NCBI RefSeq assembly: GCF_000731985.1
Contig: NZ_JNCS01000001.1
Coordinates: 744,001 to 808,000 of the forward strand
Reading direction: 5' to 3'
Source of the DNA: Natrinema altunense
Lineage (GTDB): Archaea; Halobacteriota; Halobacteria; Halobacteriales; Natrialbaceae
DNA: 64,000 bases
Shown piece after piece: positions 16,670 through 26,204 of this stretch. Within the stretch, counting starts at the first letter, position 1. Each line of letters starts with the position of its first letter. Made by a program: the position numbers and the translations under genes. The notes beneath the pieces are model-generated. The model was not told the origin of the DNA, did no database searches, and saw only the letters and a program-made list of their open reading frames with translations.

Positions 16670-18025
16670 ATGACAAGCGGCAACCTTACTGACACCGAAC
16701 AGGCGGTATTAGACGAGATCGAGGAGCAGGATGTCGATTTCCTCCGGCTGCAGTTTACCGATATTCTGGGAACGGTCAAGAACGTCTCCGTGCCGGCCAG
16801 ACAGGCCGAGAAGGCCTTCACTGAGGGAATCTATTTCGACGGGTCGTCGATCGAAGGCTTCGTTCGCATTCAGGAGTCGGACATGCGCCTCAAGCCCGAC
16901 CCCGACACCTTCGCCGTGCTCCCGTGGCGCCAGAAGGAGGAAAGCGCTGCCGCCCGGATGATCTGTGACGTCTACGACACCTCGACCGGCGAACCCTTCG
17001 AGGGCGATCCGCGCCGCGTCCTCAAGAACGCGCTCGATCGCGCCGAAGAGATGGGATACAAGGTCAACGCCGCCCCGGAGCCGGAGTTCTTCCTGTTCGA
17101 AGAGGACGAGGACGGCCGCGCCACGACTAAGACGAACGACGCCGGCGGCTACTTCGACCTCGCGCCGAAAGACCTCGCGAGCGACGTTCGCCGGGACATC
17201 ATTTACGGACTCGAGGAGATGGGCTTCGAGGTCGAGGCCAGTCACCACGAGGTCGCCGAGGGCCAACACGAGATCAACTTCACCTACGACGACGCGCTCG
17301 CGACGGCCGACAACGTCGGCACCTTCCGCACGGTCGTCCGCGCTATCGCCGCCCAACACGACCTGCACGCGACGTTCATGCCCAAGCCGATCCCGCGTAT
17401 CAACGGCTCGGGAATGCACACCCACCTCTCGCTGTTTACCGAGGACGGCGAGAACGCCTTCCACGACGAGGACGACGAGTTCAACCTGAGCGAGGAGGCC
17501 CACGCCTTCACCGCCGGCATCCTCGAGCACGCGCCGGCGATCACGGCGATCGCGAACCCGACGGTCAACAGCTACAAGCGGCTGGTGCCCGGCTACGAGG
17601 CACCCGTCTACGTCGCCTGGTCCGATCGCAACCGCTCGGCACTGATCCGCAAGCCCGCGGCGCGCACGCCGGCGGCGTCGCGCGTCGAGTTGCGCTCGCC
17701 GGACCCGTCGTGTAACCCCTACCTCGCCCTGGCGGTCATGATCCACGCCGGACTCGAGGGGATCGAGAACGACCTCGAGTGTCCGGACCCGGTCCGGGAG
17801 AACATCTACGAGTTCGACGAGCAAAAGCGCGAGGAGTACGGCATCGACACGCTGCCGTCGAACCTCGGCGAGGCCGTCGCAGCCCTCGAGTCGGACGAGG
17901 TCATCTACGATGCGCTGGGCGACCACGTCGCGCCGAAGTTCGTCGAAGCCAAACAACAGGAATTCCAGGACTACCTCGTCGACGTCTCCCAGTGGGAACT
18001 CGACCGCTACCTCGAAACCTTCTGA
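16670..18025 (+). CDS. glnA: glutamine synthetase, type I
   Basis: The 451-residue enzyme has the N-terminal beta-grasp domain ([18 protein letters not shown]), the DGSSIEGF latch, the catalytic metal motifs PEPEFFLF (about 137-144) and [19 protein letters not shown], the ATP-binding [13 protein letters not shown] loop and [12 protein letters not shown]. It makes glutamine from glutamate, ammonia and ATP. The length fits GSI-alpha-type enzymes that are controlled by feedback or PII-like proteins rather than adenylylation. It is divergent from the lrp gene, its likely regulator. Confidence 0.97.
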   Translation: MTSGNLTDTEQAVLDEIEEQDVDFLRLQFTDILGTVKNVSVPARQAEKAFTEGIYFDGSSIEGFVRIQESDMRLKPDPDTFAVLPWRQKEESAAARMICDVYDTSTGEPFEGDPRRVLKNALDRAEEMGYKVNAAPEPEFFLFEEDEDGRATTKTNDAGGYFDLAPKDLASDVRRDIIYGLEEMGFEVEASHHEVAEGQHEINFTYDDALATADNVGTFRTVVRAIAAQHDLHATFMPKPIPRINGSGMHTHLSLFTEDGENAFHDEDDEFNLSEEAHAFTAGILEHAPAITAIANPTVNSYKRLVPGYEAPVYVAWSDRNRSALIRKPAARTPAASRVELRSPDPSCNPYLALAVMIHAGLEGIENDLECPDPVRENIYEFDEQKREEYGIDTLPSNLGEAVAALESDEVIYDALGDHVAPKFVEAKQQEFQDYLVDVSQWELDRYLETF

Positions 18026-18243
18026 GACGGCCGTACTCTCGGTCTTGAGTCTCTTATTTTCCGGTTCAGTCAGCGGCCGACAGGTCGTGCTCGAGACCCT
18101 CGAGTGCGAACGGTGCCGACTCGAGCGAGTCGTTCCGGTCCCATACAGGTGCGAGACTGATGGGTCACCATTGTGTCGACCGGACCACAACCAGGGCACA
18201 TTCAGGGTCGTGGTTTAGTGGTCCCGGCGTCGAGGATCCGCTT
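18026..18243. other. intergenic region after glnA
   Basis: This 218-bp gap contains a pyrimidine-rich stretch soon after the glnA stop (CTTATTTTCCG at about 18051-18061) that could end transcription. I see no gene or RNA signature. Confidence 0.35.
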
Positions 18244-18513
18244 ATGACAGACACGCCGGATATCAACGCAGTCGAAACGGAGGACAACTACACCCACGTT
18301 CGATTCCGCGATCCCGATCGGTACGACGAGATCCGGACCCCGGAGTGGGCGACGCAGCCGGCGGAGTCGGTCTCCGAGGGCAGCGAGGTTCGCACCGGCA
18401 AGATCGAAGGGGAAGACGACTGGGAAGTCACCAGCGTTCTGATCGAGAAACACGTCGGCGAGGACAAAGCGAAAGCGCAGGCCCGCGAGATCGTCGACAA
18501 GATCGAGTCCTGA
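18244..18513 (+). CDS. small acidic conserved-type hypothetical protein
   Basis: The 89-residue protein is acidic, with alternating short strands (YTHVRFRDPDRYDEIRTPEW, VRTGKIEGEDDWEVTSVLI) and a C-terminal charged helix (AKAQAREIVDKIES). It has no cysteines, signal or membrane segment. It is probably a compact cytosolic haloarchaeal protein. I do not recognise a characterised family. Confidence 0.75.
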   Translation: MTDTPDINAVETEDNYTHVRFRDPDRYDEIRTPEWATQPAESVSEGSEVRTGKIEGEDDWEVTSVLIEKHVGEDKAKAQAREIVDKIES

Positions 18514-18633
18514 GTGTCGTCGACGTTGCCTTCGACGTGTACCGAATTAATGCGGTCTCGTGACACTTCGGTGGCCTGTGGCAGCTCGCTCGAGCGATGA
18601 GCAAACGAGACGGACGCGGCGCTGCGATCCGAC

Positions 18634-19512
18634 TTAGGCTTTGGCCTGCTCGATCCAGTCCTCGGCCCGGGACTCCGGGATATCGGCGGCCTCGGCGACG
18701 GCTTCGGGACCGGCACGCGTGAGGTCGTCGATCGTCGCGATACCGGCCGCCGAGAGCTTGTCGCGGGTCTCGGCGTCGATTCCCTCGACGGACTCGAGGG
18801 TGTGCTCCGGGTCGGTTTCGATCGCCGTGTGTGGCTCATCGGTCCCCTGTATCGGGATCTCCCGAGTGACCGCCTCGGCCTGTTCCGCGAGTTGCTGCTG
18901 GAACTGCTCGATCCCTTCGGCCTGCCGTTCGAGGAGCACCTCGACGTCGCCGGTCTGGCGCTCCAGTTGCTCCTCGAGTCGGTCCTGTAGCTCCTGGGTC
19001 CGCTCGAGTTGGTCGCGGAGGTGGCCGGCGAACTCGTCGACGGTTTCGACCGTCCGGTCCTCGACGGTCTCCGTCATCTCGAGGAGTTGGTCGGTCTGGT
19101 CGTCGAGCGCATCGACGAACTCCGCGGAGCGTTCGTCGGCGGAGTCGACGCCCTGCTCGAGTTCGCGCTCGAGCGCGTCGTACACCGCGGCGTGAGTCCG
19201 TTTCAGCTGCTCGAAGCTCTCGTCGACCGACCGGTGGGCCTCGGTGGCGTCGTCGGCCGGGAGCGTCGTCGCCATCGCGCTGAGAGAGCCGTGGGTCGCC
19301 GCCTGCGCGATCTCGAGGTAGTGGCGCTGGAGGGATTCCTGCCACTTGAGTCCGGTAAGGACCATGGTATCGACGGTTCGCTGGGTAGCCATGCCTTGCT
19401 CGAGCAACTGCTGACTCTGTTCGACCGCGGTCCGCTGTGCGTCGAACATCGTTCGAATGGGGGAGTCCGATCGGGCCATCTGTTCGGCTACTGGTCCGAC
19501 TCGATACGGCAT
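18634..19512 (-). CDS. coiled-coil protein with C-terminal helix-hairpin-helix domain
   Basis: The 292-residue protein is almost entirely helical. Residues 25-230 are long amphipathic helices with many Gln, Glu and Leu heptads, reminiscent of phasin/PhaE-like or other scaffolding proteins. The C-terminal 55 residues (LESVEGIDAETRDKLSAAGI ... VAEAADIPESRAEDWIEQAKA) form a tandem HhH/SAM-like fold that often binds DNA. An upstream CATCTAATGG element fits the ATG at 19512, though internal Mets are possible. Granule-associated or nucleoid roles are both conceivable. Confidence 0.75.
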   Translation of the reverse strand: MPYRVGPVAEQMARSDSPIRTMFDAQRTAVEQSQQLLEQGMATQRTVDTMVLTGLKWQESLQRHYLEIAQAATHGSLSAMATTLPADDATEAHRSVDESFEQLKRTHAAVYDALERELEQGVDSADERSAEFVDALDDQTDQLLEMTETVEDRTVETVDEFAGHLRDQLERTQELQDRLEEQLERQTGDVEVLLERQAEGIEQFQQQLAEQAEAVTREIPIQGTDEPHTAIETDPEHTLESVEGIDAETRDKLSAAGIATIDDLTRAGPEAVAEAADIPESRAEDWIEQAKA

Positions 19513-19671
19513 AAGCGACGGGCTTGCAAGCCACTGAAACCCATTAGATGGTACATAATGGATTCAAGAGTGGCAGATCGCGGCGGTTCGATCCGGGTTC
19601 CTCCCGCTCGAGCGTGACTGTCACGGTCATCGTGATCCGGTATTATGCCCGCAGCGGTGGTGTGTCAGGCT

Positions 19672-20190
19672 ATGGTCGACAGCAGACGCTACGAGTTCGA
19701 AGGGGATCAACCGACGGTCGACGACGCGGCGCGAGTGAGCCGGGAGGCGACCCTCGTCGGCGACGTGGCGGTCGAGGCCGACGCGAGCGTCTGGCCCGGC
19801 GTCGTCTGCCGTGGTGACATCGGCCCAGTCCGTATCGGTCGGGAGACACACGTCGGGGACAACGCGACGATTCACGCGTCACGACTCGGCGACGAAGTGA
19901 TGGTCGGCCACGGGGCCGTGCTCAACGAAACGACCGTCGAAGAACGGTCGCTGGTCGGGTTCAACGCGACGATCAACACCGACGTGACGATCGGCAGCGG
20001 AAGCATCGTCGCCGCTGGGACCGTCGTCCCCGACGACTACGCCATCCCGCCGGAGTCGTTCGTCCGCGGCGTTCCCGCTCGAGTCACGCCACTCGAGGAA
20101 ACGGGGATCGACGCGGGAGCGATCCTCGAGGAGTTCTCCGCCGGCGAATACACGAACCTGGCACAGCGCCACGAGGAGTTGTTCGAGTGA
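19672..20190 (+). CDS. gamma-class carbonic anhydrase-like hexapeptide protein
   Basis: The 172-residue protein is a left-handed beta-helix with hexapeptide repeats from about residue 26. The metal ligands of Cam/CamH-type proteins are visible as NATIHAS and VGHGAVLN histidines, with VWPGVVCRGD upstream supplying the conserved Arg. Likely roles are reversible hydration of CO2 or a related metal function in the cytosol. A TATA-like GTATTATG at about 19640 supports the ATG at 19672 rather than the in-frame ATG at 19645. Confidence 0.88.
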   Translation: MVDSRRYEFEGDQPTVDDAARVSREATLVGDVAVEADASVWPGVVCRGDIGPVRIGRETHVGDNATIHASRLGDEVMVGHGAVLNETTVEERSLVGFNATINTDVTIGSGSIVAAGTVVPDDYAIPPESFVRGVPARVTPLEETGIDAGAILEEFSAGEYTNLAQRHEELFE

Positions 20191-20308
20191 AGGCGGGTCG
20201 GCCCTCGGGAGACGATCGCCGACCGGTCGGGAGGGCGAGAGCGGAACCGACGGCGCAGTTACGCCGCGGGTCTCGCCGTCGAATACCCGTGCGTTCCGGG
20301 ACGGCGGC

Positions 20309-20803
20309 TTACGAATTCGACCCGAACTCGAAGATTTCCCGGTAGAGCGTTTCGGCGAGTCGGTCGATGTTCGCCGCCGCCTCGCCGGCGGCCATCGTAT
20401 CGCTGATTCCCTGCCACTCGACGGACAACCGGGTGATCGGAACCAGTGCGACGCCGCCGACGACGATCTCACCGTCGGGCGTGTGGACGCGCCACTCGGT
20501 CCGCATGCCGTTCGACGATCGGGTGACGGCCTCGATCTCCCCACCGGCCGCGCTCCACCAGGCGACGAGGTCGTCGGTGAGCTGCCGGAGCTTCCGTTCG
20601 CCGAGCAGGTGACAGGCGACGCCGCCACCCGTCAGCAGCGCGAACGCCGCGACCGCCATCGGCAGGCCGCCGTAGGGGACGTTTATCGAGGCGGCGAGCC
20701 CGGCCGTCACCACGACCATCCCGAGTACGCGCGCGTCGATCGCGTTCGGCACCGTGCCGTTCCAGACTGCCGCCGTGTCCCGGGACGGCTGCTCGAATTG
20801 CAT
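20309..20803 (-). CDS. hypothetical membrane protein
   Basis: The 164-residue protein has two closely spaced hydrophobic helices (about residues 27-42 and 46-67) after a short N-terminal cytosolic segment, then a mainly beta C-terminal domain (EIEAVTRSSNGMRTEWRVHT, EIVVGGVALVPITRLSVEWQ). It resembles small haloarchaeal two-TM proteins with a soluble tail. Function is unknown. Confidence 0.7.
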   Translation of the reverse strand: MQFEQPSRDTAAVWNGTVPNAIDARVLGMVVVTAGLAASINVPYGGLPMAVAAFALLTGGGVACHLLGERKLRQLTDDLVAWWSAAGGEIEAVTRSSNGMRTEWRVHTPDGEIVVGGVALVPITRLSVEWQGISDTMAAGEAAANIDRLAETLYREIFEFGSNS

Positions 20804-21075
20804 ATCGACTCCACCTCGCGGTGACGATCGGGTAGCCGTTGGCCTGTCCCACTGGCGGCTTTATACACTCTCCGGCGGTGCTCGACTCGAGTACTGCGTC
20901 GGCACCGTGGCGCTCACACACCTCGGCGCGGAACTCGCGCCGCTTCTCGAGGCGCGCAGTCGGTTCTGTGTCGGTGTTCGCGAACAGGAATCCAGCCAAC
21001 GAGCACCGAGTTCGATCGCACCGACTCGTGTGTTACTGAACCGTGTCTCGCCGAATCAGCAGCGTTATCCGGACC
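20804..21075. other. 272-bp intergenic region
   Basis: It contains a TATA-like CTTTATAC at about 20869-20877 (plus strand) with no convincing gene downstream: the nearest frames lack haloarchaeal composition. The minus strand has an open extension (from 20999) that runs into the neighbouring gene in another frame and looks spurious. Confidence 0.35.
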
Positions 21076-22050
21076 TCACGCCGTAAATGCGCCCGCCACC
21101 AGAAGCGGGAACACGAGCGTCGCTTCCGCTTCGACCTGCGTATAATTCGTCCGCTTTTCTTTGATTTTTCCCCACGAGACGGCCTCGTTCGGCGGCGCAC
21201 CCGACAGCGAGCCATCTCCCTCCATTCCGGTTGAAATATAGACGACGTAGTCGGCCCCGCCACGGAAGAGATTCGTCATGATCGCGTGATGCTTTGGGAC
21301 TCCACCACCAACGGCGATGAGGCCGGTCGTCTCCGCCAACAGACCGTCTTCGATCAGGGAATCGTAGTCGTCGAGGATCTCGATTCCGACGTCGGAATCG
21401 TACCCCTGACGGTAGTAGTAGAGGAAGTTCCCGACTTCGGCGTCGGTCAACGCCGGACAGTACACCGGCACGTCGTTGTCCGCCGCTTGCTTCAACACCG
21501 AATCCTCGTCGTCGAGCGTTTCCCCTAATTCGCGCGCGAACGCTGTCGGCGTCCGGACTTTCTGCTCCGCGAAGAAGTCGTCGAAGAAATCGTACAGATA
21601 CTCCTCGAGCCACACGTATCGATCGGAGGGGACGAAGATGTTCCCGAGTCGGTTGATCCCACGCTCCCGAAGGGCCGCTTCGTCCGCGTCCCACTCGCCC
21701 ATCTTGAACGGTTTCGCCGTCTTGATGACGTCCTCAGTGAGCGAGCCGGACGTCGTGATGAGAACGTCTACGTACCCTTCCCGCACGAGATACGCGACGG
21801 TCTCGCGGAGCCCGGACGAGATGATGTTCGAGGTACACGTGAGATAGACCGTGGCGTCTGCCTCCTGCATGCGTTCGGCGATATCGATGGCCTCCGCGAG
21901 CTGTGTCGCCTGGAAGCCCGTCGTGGCGTAGGACTCGAGCAGTTCCCCGAAGTCGAACTCCCCTCGAAAGTCGTAGCCGCGAACGTCCGGGGTACTCAGT
22001 TCCTCGTCGCTCCCAGGAACGACGTGATCGTACGAATCGTCGTTGTCCAT
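21076..22050 (-). CDS. dhs: deoxyhypusine synthase
   Basis: The 324-residue protein has the DHS landmarks: TCTSNIISSGLRE near the NAD-binding region, TTSGSLTEDVIKT, an IAVGGGVPKHH motif, and the active-site NEAVSWGKIKEK segment with the catalytic Lys of human DHS, followed by EATLVFPLL. It transfers the butylamine (or agmatine-derived) group to the conserved Lys of aIF5A, an essential archaeal modification. The ATG at 22050 is preferred over 22083, which would add an unrelated 11-residue hydrophobic leader. The gene is single on its strand. Confidence 0.95.
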   Translation of the reverse strand: MDNDDSYDHVVPGSDEELSTPDVRGYDFRGEFDFGELLESYATTGFQATQLAEAIDIAERMQEADATVYLTCTSNIISSGLRETVAYLVREGYVDVLITTSGSLTEDVIKTAKPFKMGEWDADEAALRERGINRLGNIFVPSDRYVWLEEYLYDFFDDFFAEQKVRTPTAFARELGETLDDEDSVLKQAADNDVPVYCPALTDAEVGNFLYYYRQGYDSDVGIEILDDYDSLIEDGLLAETTGLIAVGGGVPKHHAIMTNLFRGGADYVVYISTGMEGDGSLSGAPPNEAVSWGKIKEKRTNYTQVEAEATLVFPLLVAGAFTA

Positions 22051-22408
22051 ATCGCTGGATAACACGACGAAGGGTTTGAACAACTCGGAATCGATCGTGC
22101 GACCCTCGATCCGCCCCGGACCGTGACCGGCAGCGGCTACTATGGCTCAACGATTCGGTTTCGTCCGGCGGCGATCCCACTCGTCGGTCTCGAAACGGAC
22201 GAGCCCCGTCGTGGTTGGGCCAAACAGGGCTCGCCACTCACTCATATCCAACCGATGCCCAAGTAGCTTGTGTGATGATCTGAGTGAACACAATTCGGCT
22301 GAGCGAGCGTTTCAAGCGCCCGCTCGTGACAGGAAAGTAAGACACGAATGCTTTTCCATCCGCATACCCTACTCTGCGTGTTCGGATATCCGAATTCGTG
22401 GTTGGGCC
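22051..22408. other. intergenic control region between dhs and the TrmB-family gene
   Basis: No convincing gene is visible over these 358 bp. A plus-strand frame continuous with the TrmB-family gene reaches back to 22142 but has non-acidic, Ser/Arg-rich composition and looks non-coding. The region holds the divergent promoters and the palindrome at 22381-22394. Confidence 0.4.
22381..22394. promoter_or_regulatory. perfect palindrome upstream of TrmB-family gene
   Basis: TTCGGATATCCGAA is a perfect 14-bp palindrome ending 14 nt before the ATG at 22409, over the expected transcription start. Its position fits an autorepression operator for the downstream regulator. Confidence 0.5.
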
Positions 22409-23224
22409 ATGACAGAGGATACTACTACCAGAGAGGCGATTAGCCTGTTACAGGACCTCGGGCTACAGGAGTACGAAGCACGCTGCTTTATGGCGTTGAA
22501 CAAACTTCCGAGCGGGACTGCAAAGGAGATACACGAAATCTCCGACGTTCCGCGAACCAGGGTGTACGACGCCATTCGCGTCCTCGAGTCCCAGGGGCTG
22601 GTCGAAGTCCAGCACACGAGCCCCCAGGTGTATCGCGCCGTCAGCATCGACGAGGCGACACAGACGCTTCGGCAGAAGTACGACAACCGGATCGAGACGC
22701 TCGAGACGCATCTCAGGAACACGGACGTCCGGGAAGCCGACGAGGACGAGCAGGTCCAGGAGGTCTGGTCGCTCACCGGTCACGAGGCGATCGAGTCGCG
22801 GACGATCGAACTCATCGACGAAGCCGAATCCGAGATCGCACTCATCGTCGTCGACGAGGATATCCTGTCCGAGCCGCTGTTCGACGGCTTGCAGGCGGCG
22901 GCGGACCGGGACATCTCGCTCGTTTTGGGTGGCCGGACGGACGCGGTCACGGAGACGCTCGGGGACCGACTCTCCACGACGCACGTGTTCGAGACCGGCC
23001 TCGACTGGCTCACTGGGATCGAACGCGACGACGAAGTCGCGATCAGCCGAATCCTACTCGTCGACCGCGAAACGCTGCTGGTCGGCTCCTACTACCCCAA
23101 CACCGCCGGTAGCGACGCGAACGAGCAGGCGGTCTTCGCTCGCGGCCTCGAAAACGGGATCGTGGTGTTGCTTCGCCGGTTGGTGACGGCGGGGTTACCA
23201 CAGATCAAGGACCCGGGGGCCTGA
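22409..23224 (+). CDS. TrmB-family transcriptional regulator
   Basis: The 271-residue protein has an N-terminal winged HTH (LQDLGLQEYEARCFMALNKL, then DVPRTRVYDAIRVLESQGLV at about residues 46-65), a helical connector (residues 85-105) and a C-terminal TrmB-type effector/phospholipase-D-like domain with HEAIESRTIELIDEA and DEVAISRILLVDRETLLVGS. TrmB proteins of haloarchaea sense sugars or metabolites. No sugar gene is adjacent, so the target set is unclear; the palindrome upstream suggests autoregulation. Confidence 0.88.
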   Translation: MTEDTTTREAISLLQDLGLQEYEARCFMALNKLPSGTAKEIHEISDVPRTRVYDAIRVLESQGLVEVQHTSPQVYRAVSIDEATQTLRQKYDNRIETLETHLRNTDVREADEDEQVQEVWSLTGHEAIESRTIELIDEAESEIALIVVDEDILSEPLFDGLQAAADRDISLVLGGRTDAVTETLGDRLSTTHVFETGLDWLTGIERDDEVAISRILLVDRETLLVGSYYPNTAGSDANEQAVFARGLENGIVVLLRRLVTAGLPQIKDPGA

Positions 23225-23269
23225 CGCGACCGCTCGGACGCCGCGTGGCGTGACCGACCGCGCGGCCGA

Positions 23270-24361
23270 TTACTGATACGTCGGCAACCGGTCCGATCGA
23301 TCGGACCCCTCGACGAACGGCAGCCCCGTCCGCGTCGCAGCCACCTCCGTGCCGTCGACTCGAACCGTCACCTCGTCGCTTGCGAGATCGTAGTCGACGA
23401 TCGCGAGCGCGATGACGTCGCCGAGCAGCGGGCTCTCGCCGGCGCGGGTTACGTTGCCAACCGACGCGTCGCCGTCGAAGACGGCCGCGCCGGACTCGGG
23501 CACGGCCTCGCCGTCGAGGGTGAGCCCGACGAGTCGTCGGCTGGGCTGGCCGCGGTTCTCGACGCGGGAGACCACTTCCTGACCGACGTAACAGCCTTTC
23601 TCGAAGTCCAGTGCGTTCCGGAGGCCGAGCACGTTCGGGAGCGTTCCCTCGAGTTCGGTGTGAAAGAGCGGCGATCCGGCCTCGAGCGCGAGACTGTCGA
23701 CGGTCCGATAGCCGAAGGGTGCGGCGTTCAACCCCTGGTTGAGCAGCGTGTCGTGGACGGCCGCAGCGTCGGCGGCGGCACAGATCACTTCGTAGCTCTC
23801 CTCGCCGGTGAGCGCGTCGGTGCGGATGACGGAGACGCCCACGTCGCCCATCGTCCCGCGGACGAACGAGTACCGCTCGTCCGGTGAGCCGGCTCCGTTG
23901 AGGACGCTGGCGATCTTCTCGGTGGCCTGCGGGCCGTGAATGCCGAAGACCGCGTAGTCGTCGGTCGCGACGCGGATCTCCACGTCCTGAATGAACACCT
24001 TGTCCGACCACTCCTCGGCGAGGGGGGCGGCGGTTTCGGGCTGGGTGAAAAGCAGGAGTCGCTCGCCCGCGTTGTAGATGTAGAGTTCCACGTCGATCCC
24101 GCCCTGGGGATCGAGGACGAGCGCGTAACAACCCTGTCCGTCCGTCGCGGGGACCCGGTTCGAGACGACGTTATCGACGTACTCGACGCGGTCGTCGCCC
24201 TCCACGACGATCACGCCGTAGGCCTGCTCGAGCAGGCCGACGCCGTTGCGCACCGCCCGGTGGGTACGCGCCGGCCGTCCGTAGTGTTCGACGACCCGCC
24301 GATCGGCGCGCTCGCCGAACGTCGCCCCGTGGTCCTCGTGGATAGACTCGATGACGCTCAT
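23270..24361 (-). CDS. YgfZ/GcvT-family folate-binding protein
   Basis: The 363-residue protein has the GcvT-fold folate domain and the YgfZ signature KGCYVGQE at residues 255-262, whose Cys marks the YgfZ group that aids Fe-S cluster maintenance, rather than the glycine-cleavage T protein. GcvH, GcvP and other glycine-cleavage genes are not nearby. The C-terminal beta-barrel ends with TRTGLPFVEGSDR. It is probably cotranscribed with the small HTH gene 39 nt upstream. Confidence 0.85.
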   Translation of the reverse strand: MSVIESIHEDHGATFGERADRRVVEHYGRPARTHRAVRNGVGLLEQAYGVIVVEGDDRVEYVDNVVSNRVPATDGQGCYALVLDPQGGIDVELYIYNAGERLLLFTQPETAAPLAEEWSDKVFIQDVEIRVATDDYAVFGIHGPQATEKIASVLNGAGSPDERYSFVRGTMGDVGVSVIRTDALTGEESYEVICAAADAAAVHDTLLNQGLNAAPFGYRTVDSLALEAGSPLFHTELEGTLPNVLGLRNALDFEKGCYVGQEVVSRVENRGQPSRRLVGLTLDGEAVPESGAAVFDGDASVGNVTRAGESPLLGDVIALAIVDYDLASDEVTVRVDGTEVAATRTGLPFVEGSDRSDRLPTYQ

Positions 24362-24400
24362 GCGTATCCCCTGGGGCCTGAGCGTATCAGGCGTTTCGAT

Positions 24401-24697
24401 TCAAAAGGGCAGCCGCTCGCGGAGCCAGTCCCCGATCGATTGCTCCTCGTCTTCCTCGGACGGCGTCTCGGGAACCACGCGTTCGGCGGGCTTGATCACC
24501 GTCTCCGACCCCGAGTCGACGACGATCAGGTCGTCCTCCTTGAGCGTCGAGAGGGCGTCCTCGAGTTCGTCGATGTCGACCTCGACGGCCGCGCGGAGCT
24601 CGAAGACGGACATCCCGTCGTCGGCGCGATCGACCAGCGCGTCGAGTACCGCCACCTCCGTCCGTTCCCGGTTCCGGTACTCCCGCTTTGCTCTCAT
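24401..24697 (-). CDS. small winged-helix-like protein (DUF6432-type)
   Basis: The 98-residue protein has a winged-helix core (TEVAVLDALVDRADDGMSVFELRAAVEVDIDELEDALSTLKEDDLI in several short segments, about residues 13-58) followed by an acidic tail. It resembles a conserved haloarchaeal MarR-like family. It lies 39 nt upstream of the YgfZ-like gene on the same strand, so the two may form an operon. Confidence 0.75.
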   Translation of the reverse strand: MRAKREYRNRERTEVAVLDALVDRADDGMSVFELRAAVEVDIDELEDALSTLKEDDLIVVDSGSETVIKPAERVVPETPSEEDEEQSIGDWLRERLPF

Positions 24698-24908
24698 CTA
24701 CGTGTGTATTCGACCACCTGGGATTTGACGTTTGTCGTTCCGCCGGTTCGAGACCACCGGCGTCGCGAGCACCGACGGAGGCCCGCGGAGAACACTCGCC
24801 CGATCCGACCCGGTGACACAGCCGACGGGACGCGTCATCACCGTTCGGTCGTCGTGACAGTCCATCAGGCAACACGTTTTTTATGGTATGACTGGGTACG
24901 GTGGGACA

Positions 24909-25994
24909 ATGGCCCTTCGATGTTCGTTGCTCGGACACGACTACGGGGACTCCGAAGTCGAACGCGAGCGCGAAGAACGGGGCAGCGAGGTCGTCGTAAC
25001 CGTCCAGGAGTACGAGGAGTGTGCCCGCTGTGGCGACCGTAACGTCATCAGCGAAAACACCGAAGTGACCAGCCTCTTCGCCGGAACGGACGCCGACTCG
25101 GTCCCCGACGAGCCCGATACCGAACCGCCCGAACCACCACTCGAGTCCGACGCGACGGATGCGCCCGATGCGGCGTCGGCCTCGGGTCCCGAAGTCGCCG
25201 ACCCGGCGGACACGGTCGCGTCGCCCGACGGTGACGACGCCGAACTCATCGACGCCGACGACGCCGGGTCGGATGCGTCCGAGACGGGGGTGCCGGGGAC
25301 GGAACCGTCCGCGAGCCCGACAGCCGATCCGTCCGATCCGAACCCGGGAACAGCGACTGCCGGGACGGCCGGCGGTCTCGAGGCCGACGACGACACGGCC
25401 GAGATCGACCTGCCCACCGACGAGCACGGCGAGCCGGTCACTGACGACGGCGAGATTCTCGAGGACGAACCCGCGACGGATCGGGACCGGGACCGCGACC
25501 ACGGCGAGTGGCCCGATTCGGACGACGTCGGCCCGCCGGTCGATGGCGAATCCGATCCGACCAACTGGCCGGACGACCCGGCCGACGGTGAGACGGTGTC
25601 CGACACTGACACCCCCGAGCCGGACGAGATCGACGATGATGCCGTCCTCCTCGACACCGACGACCCCGTTGGGGGTGTCCAGGCAGGCGGCGAGACCGGG
25701 CCCGACGGGGCGACTGCGGCTGCGGCCGACGCCCGGTCGGTGACTGCGGACCCGCCGACGGACGTCCGAGGCGACGCCGAGCCCGCGCCCGATCCCGACC
25801 CGGGAACCGGAATCGAGCGCGCCGCGTCCGCGCCGACGCCCGCCGAAAGCGACGGCGCGTCCGACGACATCCCGACCGAACTCTACTGCCCGCGGTGTGA
25901 CTACGTCTCCGCCGGCGATCGGGAATCGCTTCGCACCGGCGACATCTGCCCCGACTGTCGGAAGGGGTACCTCAGCGAGCGCGAACGACGATAG
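24909..25994 (+). CDS. two-zinc-ribbon protein with long acidic disordered linker (DUF7093-type)
   Basis: The 361-residue protein begins with MALRCSLLGHDYGDSE and a CARCG-containing N-terminal ribbon half (about residues 38-45). Residues 65-320 are an Asp/Glu/Thr/Pro/Ala-rich, presumably disordered stretch. It ends with a zinc ribbon (LYCPRCDY ... GDICPDCRKGYLSERERR). A TTTTTATGG TATA element at about 24877-24885 places transcription start at the ATG of 24909, favouring it over the in-frame ATG at 24888. Function is unknown. Confidence 0.8.
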   Translation: MALRCSLLGHDYGDSEVEREREERGSEVVVTVQEYEECARCGDRNVISENTEVTSLFAGTDADSVPDEPDTEPPEPPLESDATDAPDAASASGPEVADPADTVASPDGDDAELIDADDAGSDASETGVPGTEPSASPTADPSDPNPGTATAGTAGGLEADDDTAEIDLPTDEHGEPVTDDGEILEDEPATDRDRDRDHGEWPDSDDVGPPVDGESDPTNWPDDPADGETVSDTDTPEPDEIDDDAVLLDTDDPVGGVQAGGETGPDGATAAAADARSVTADPPTDVRGDAEPAPDPDPGTGIERAASAPTPAESDGASDDIPTELYCPRCDYVSAGDRESLRTGDICPDCRKGYLSERERR

Positions 25995-26204
25995 AAGCGC
26001 CGGTCGGCACGTTGTCGACCGATTCCTCGCGTTCCCGCGTCGGCTTCCGGGCCCCTCGAGCGCTCACCGATAGCCCCGCTCCGTGCCGATCGGTTCCCGA
26101 CCGACAACGACCGGTATCGGCGGTCTCCGGGTTCGAGAACGCGTCAGACGCGCGAAACGTCGGCTATGAAAAGAGGTAAACACTCCGCCGTGTTTCTTCG
26201 AGCC

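Noticed and set aside
20469-20999. Minus-strand 176-residue frame whose first 60 residues look moderately protein-like
   Set aside because: Most of it overlaps the membrane-protein gene in another frame and becomes Arg-rich, typical of a high-GC shadow.
22142-22408. In-frame N-terminal extension of the TrmB-family gene
   Set aside because: The extension is Ser/Arg-rich and contains the putative operator palindrome; the HTH begins right after the ATG at 22409.
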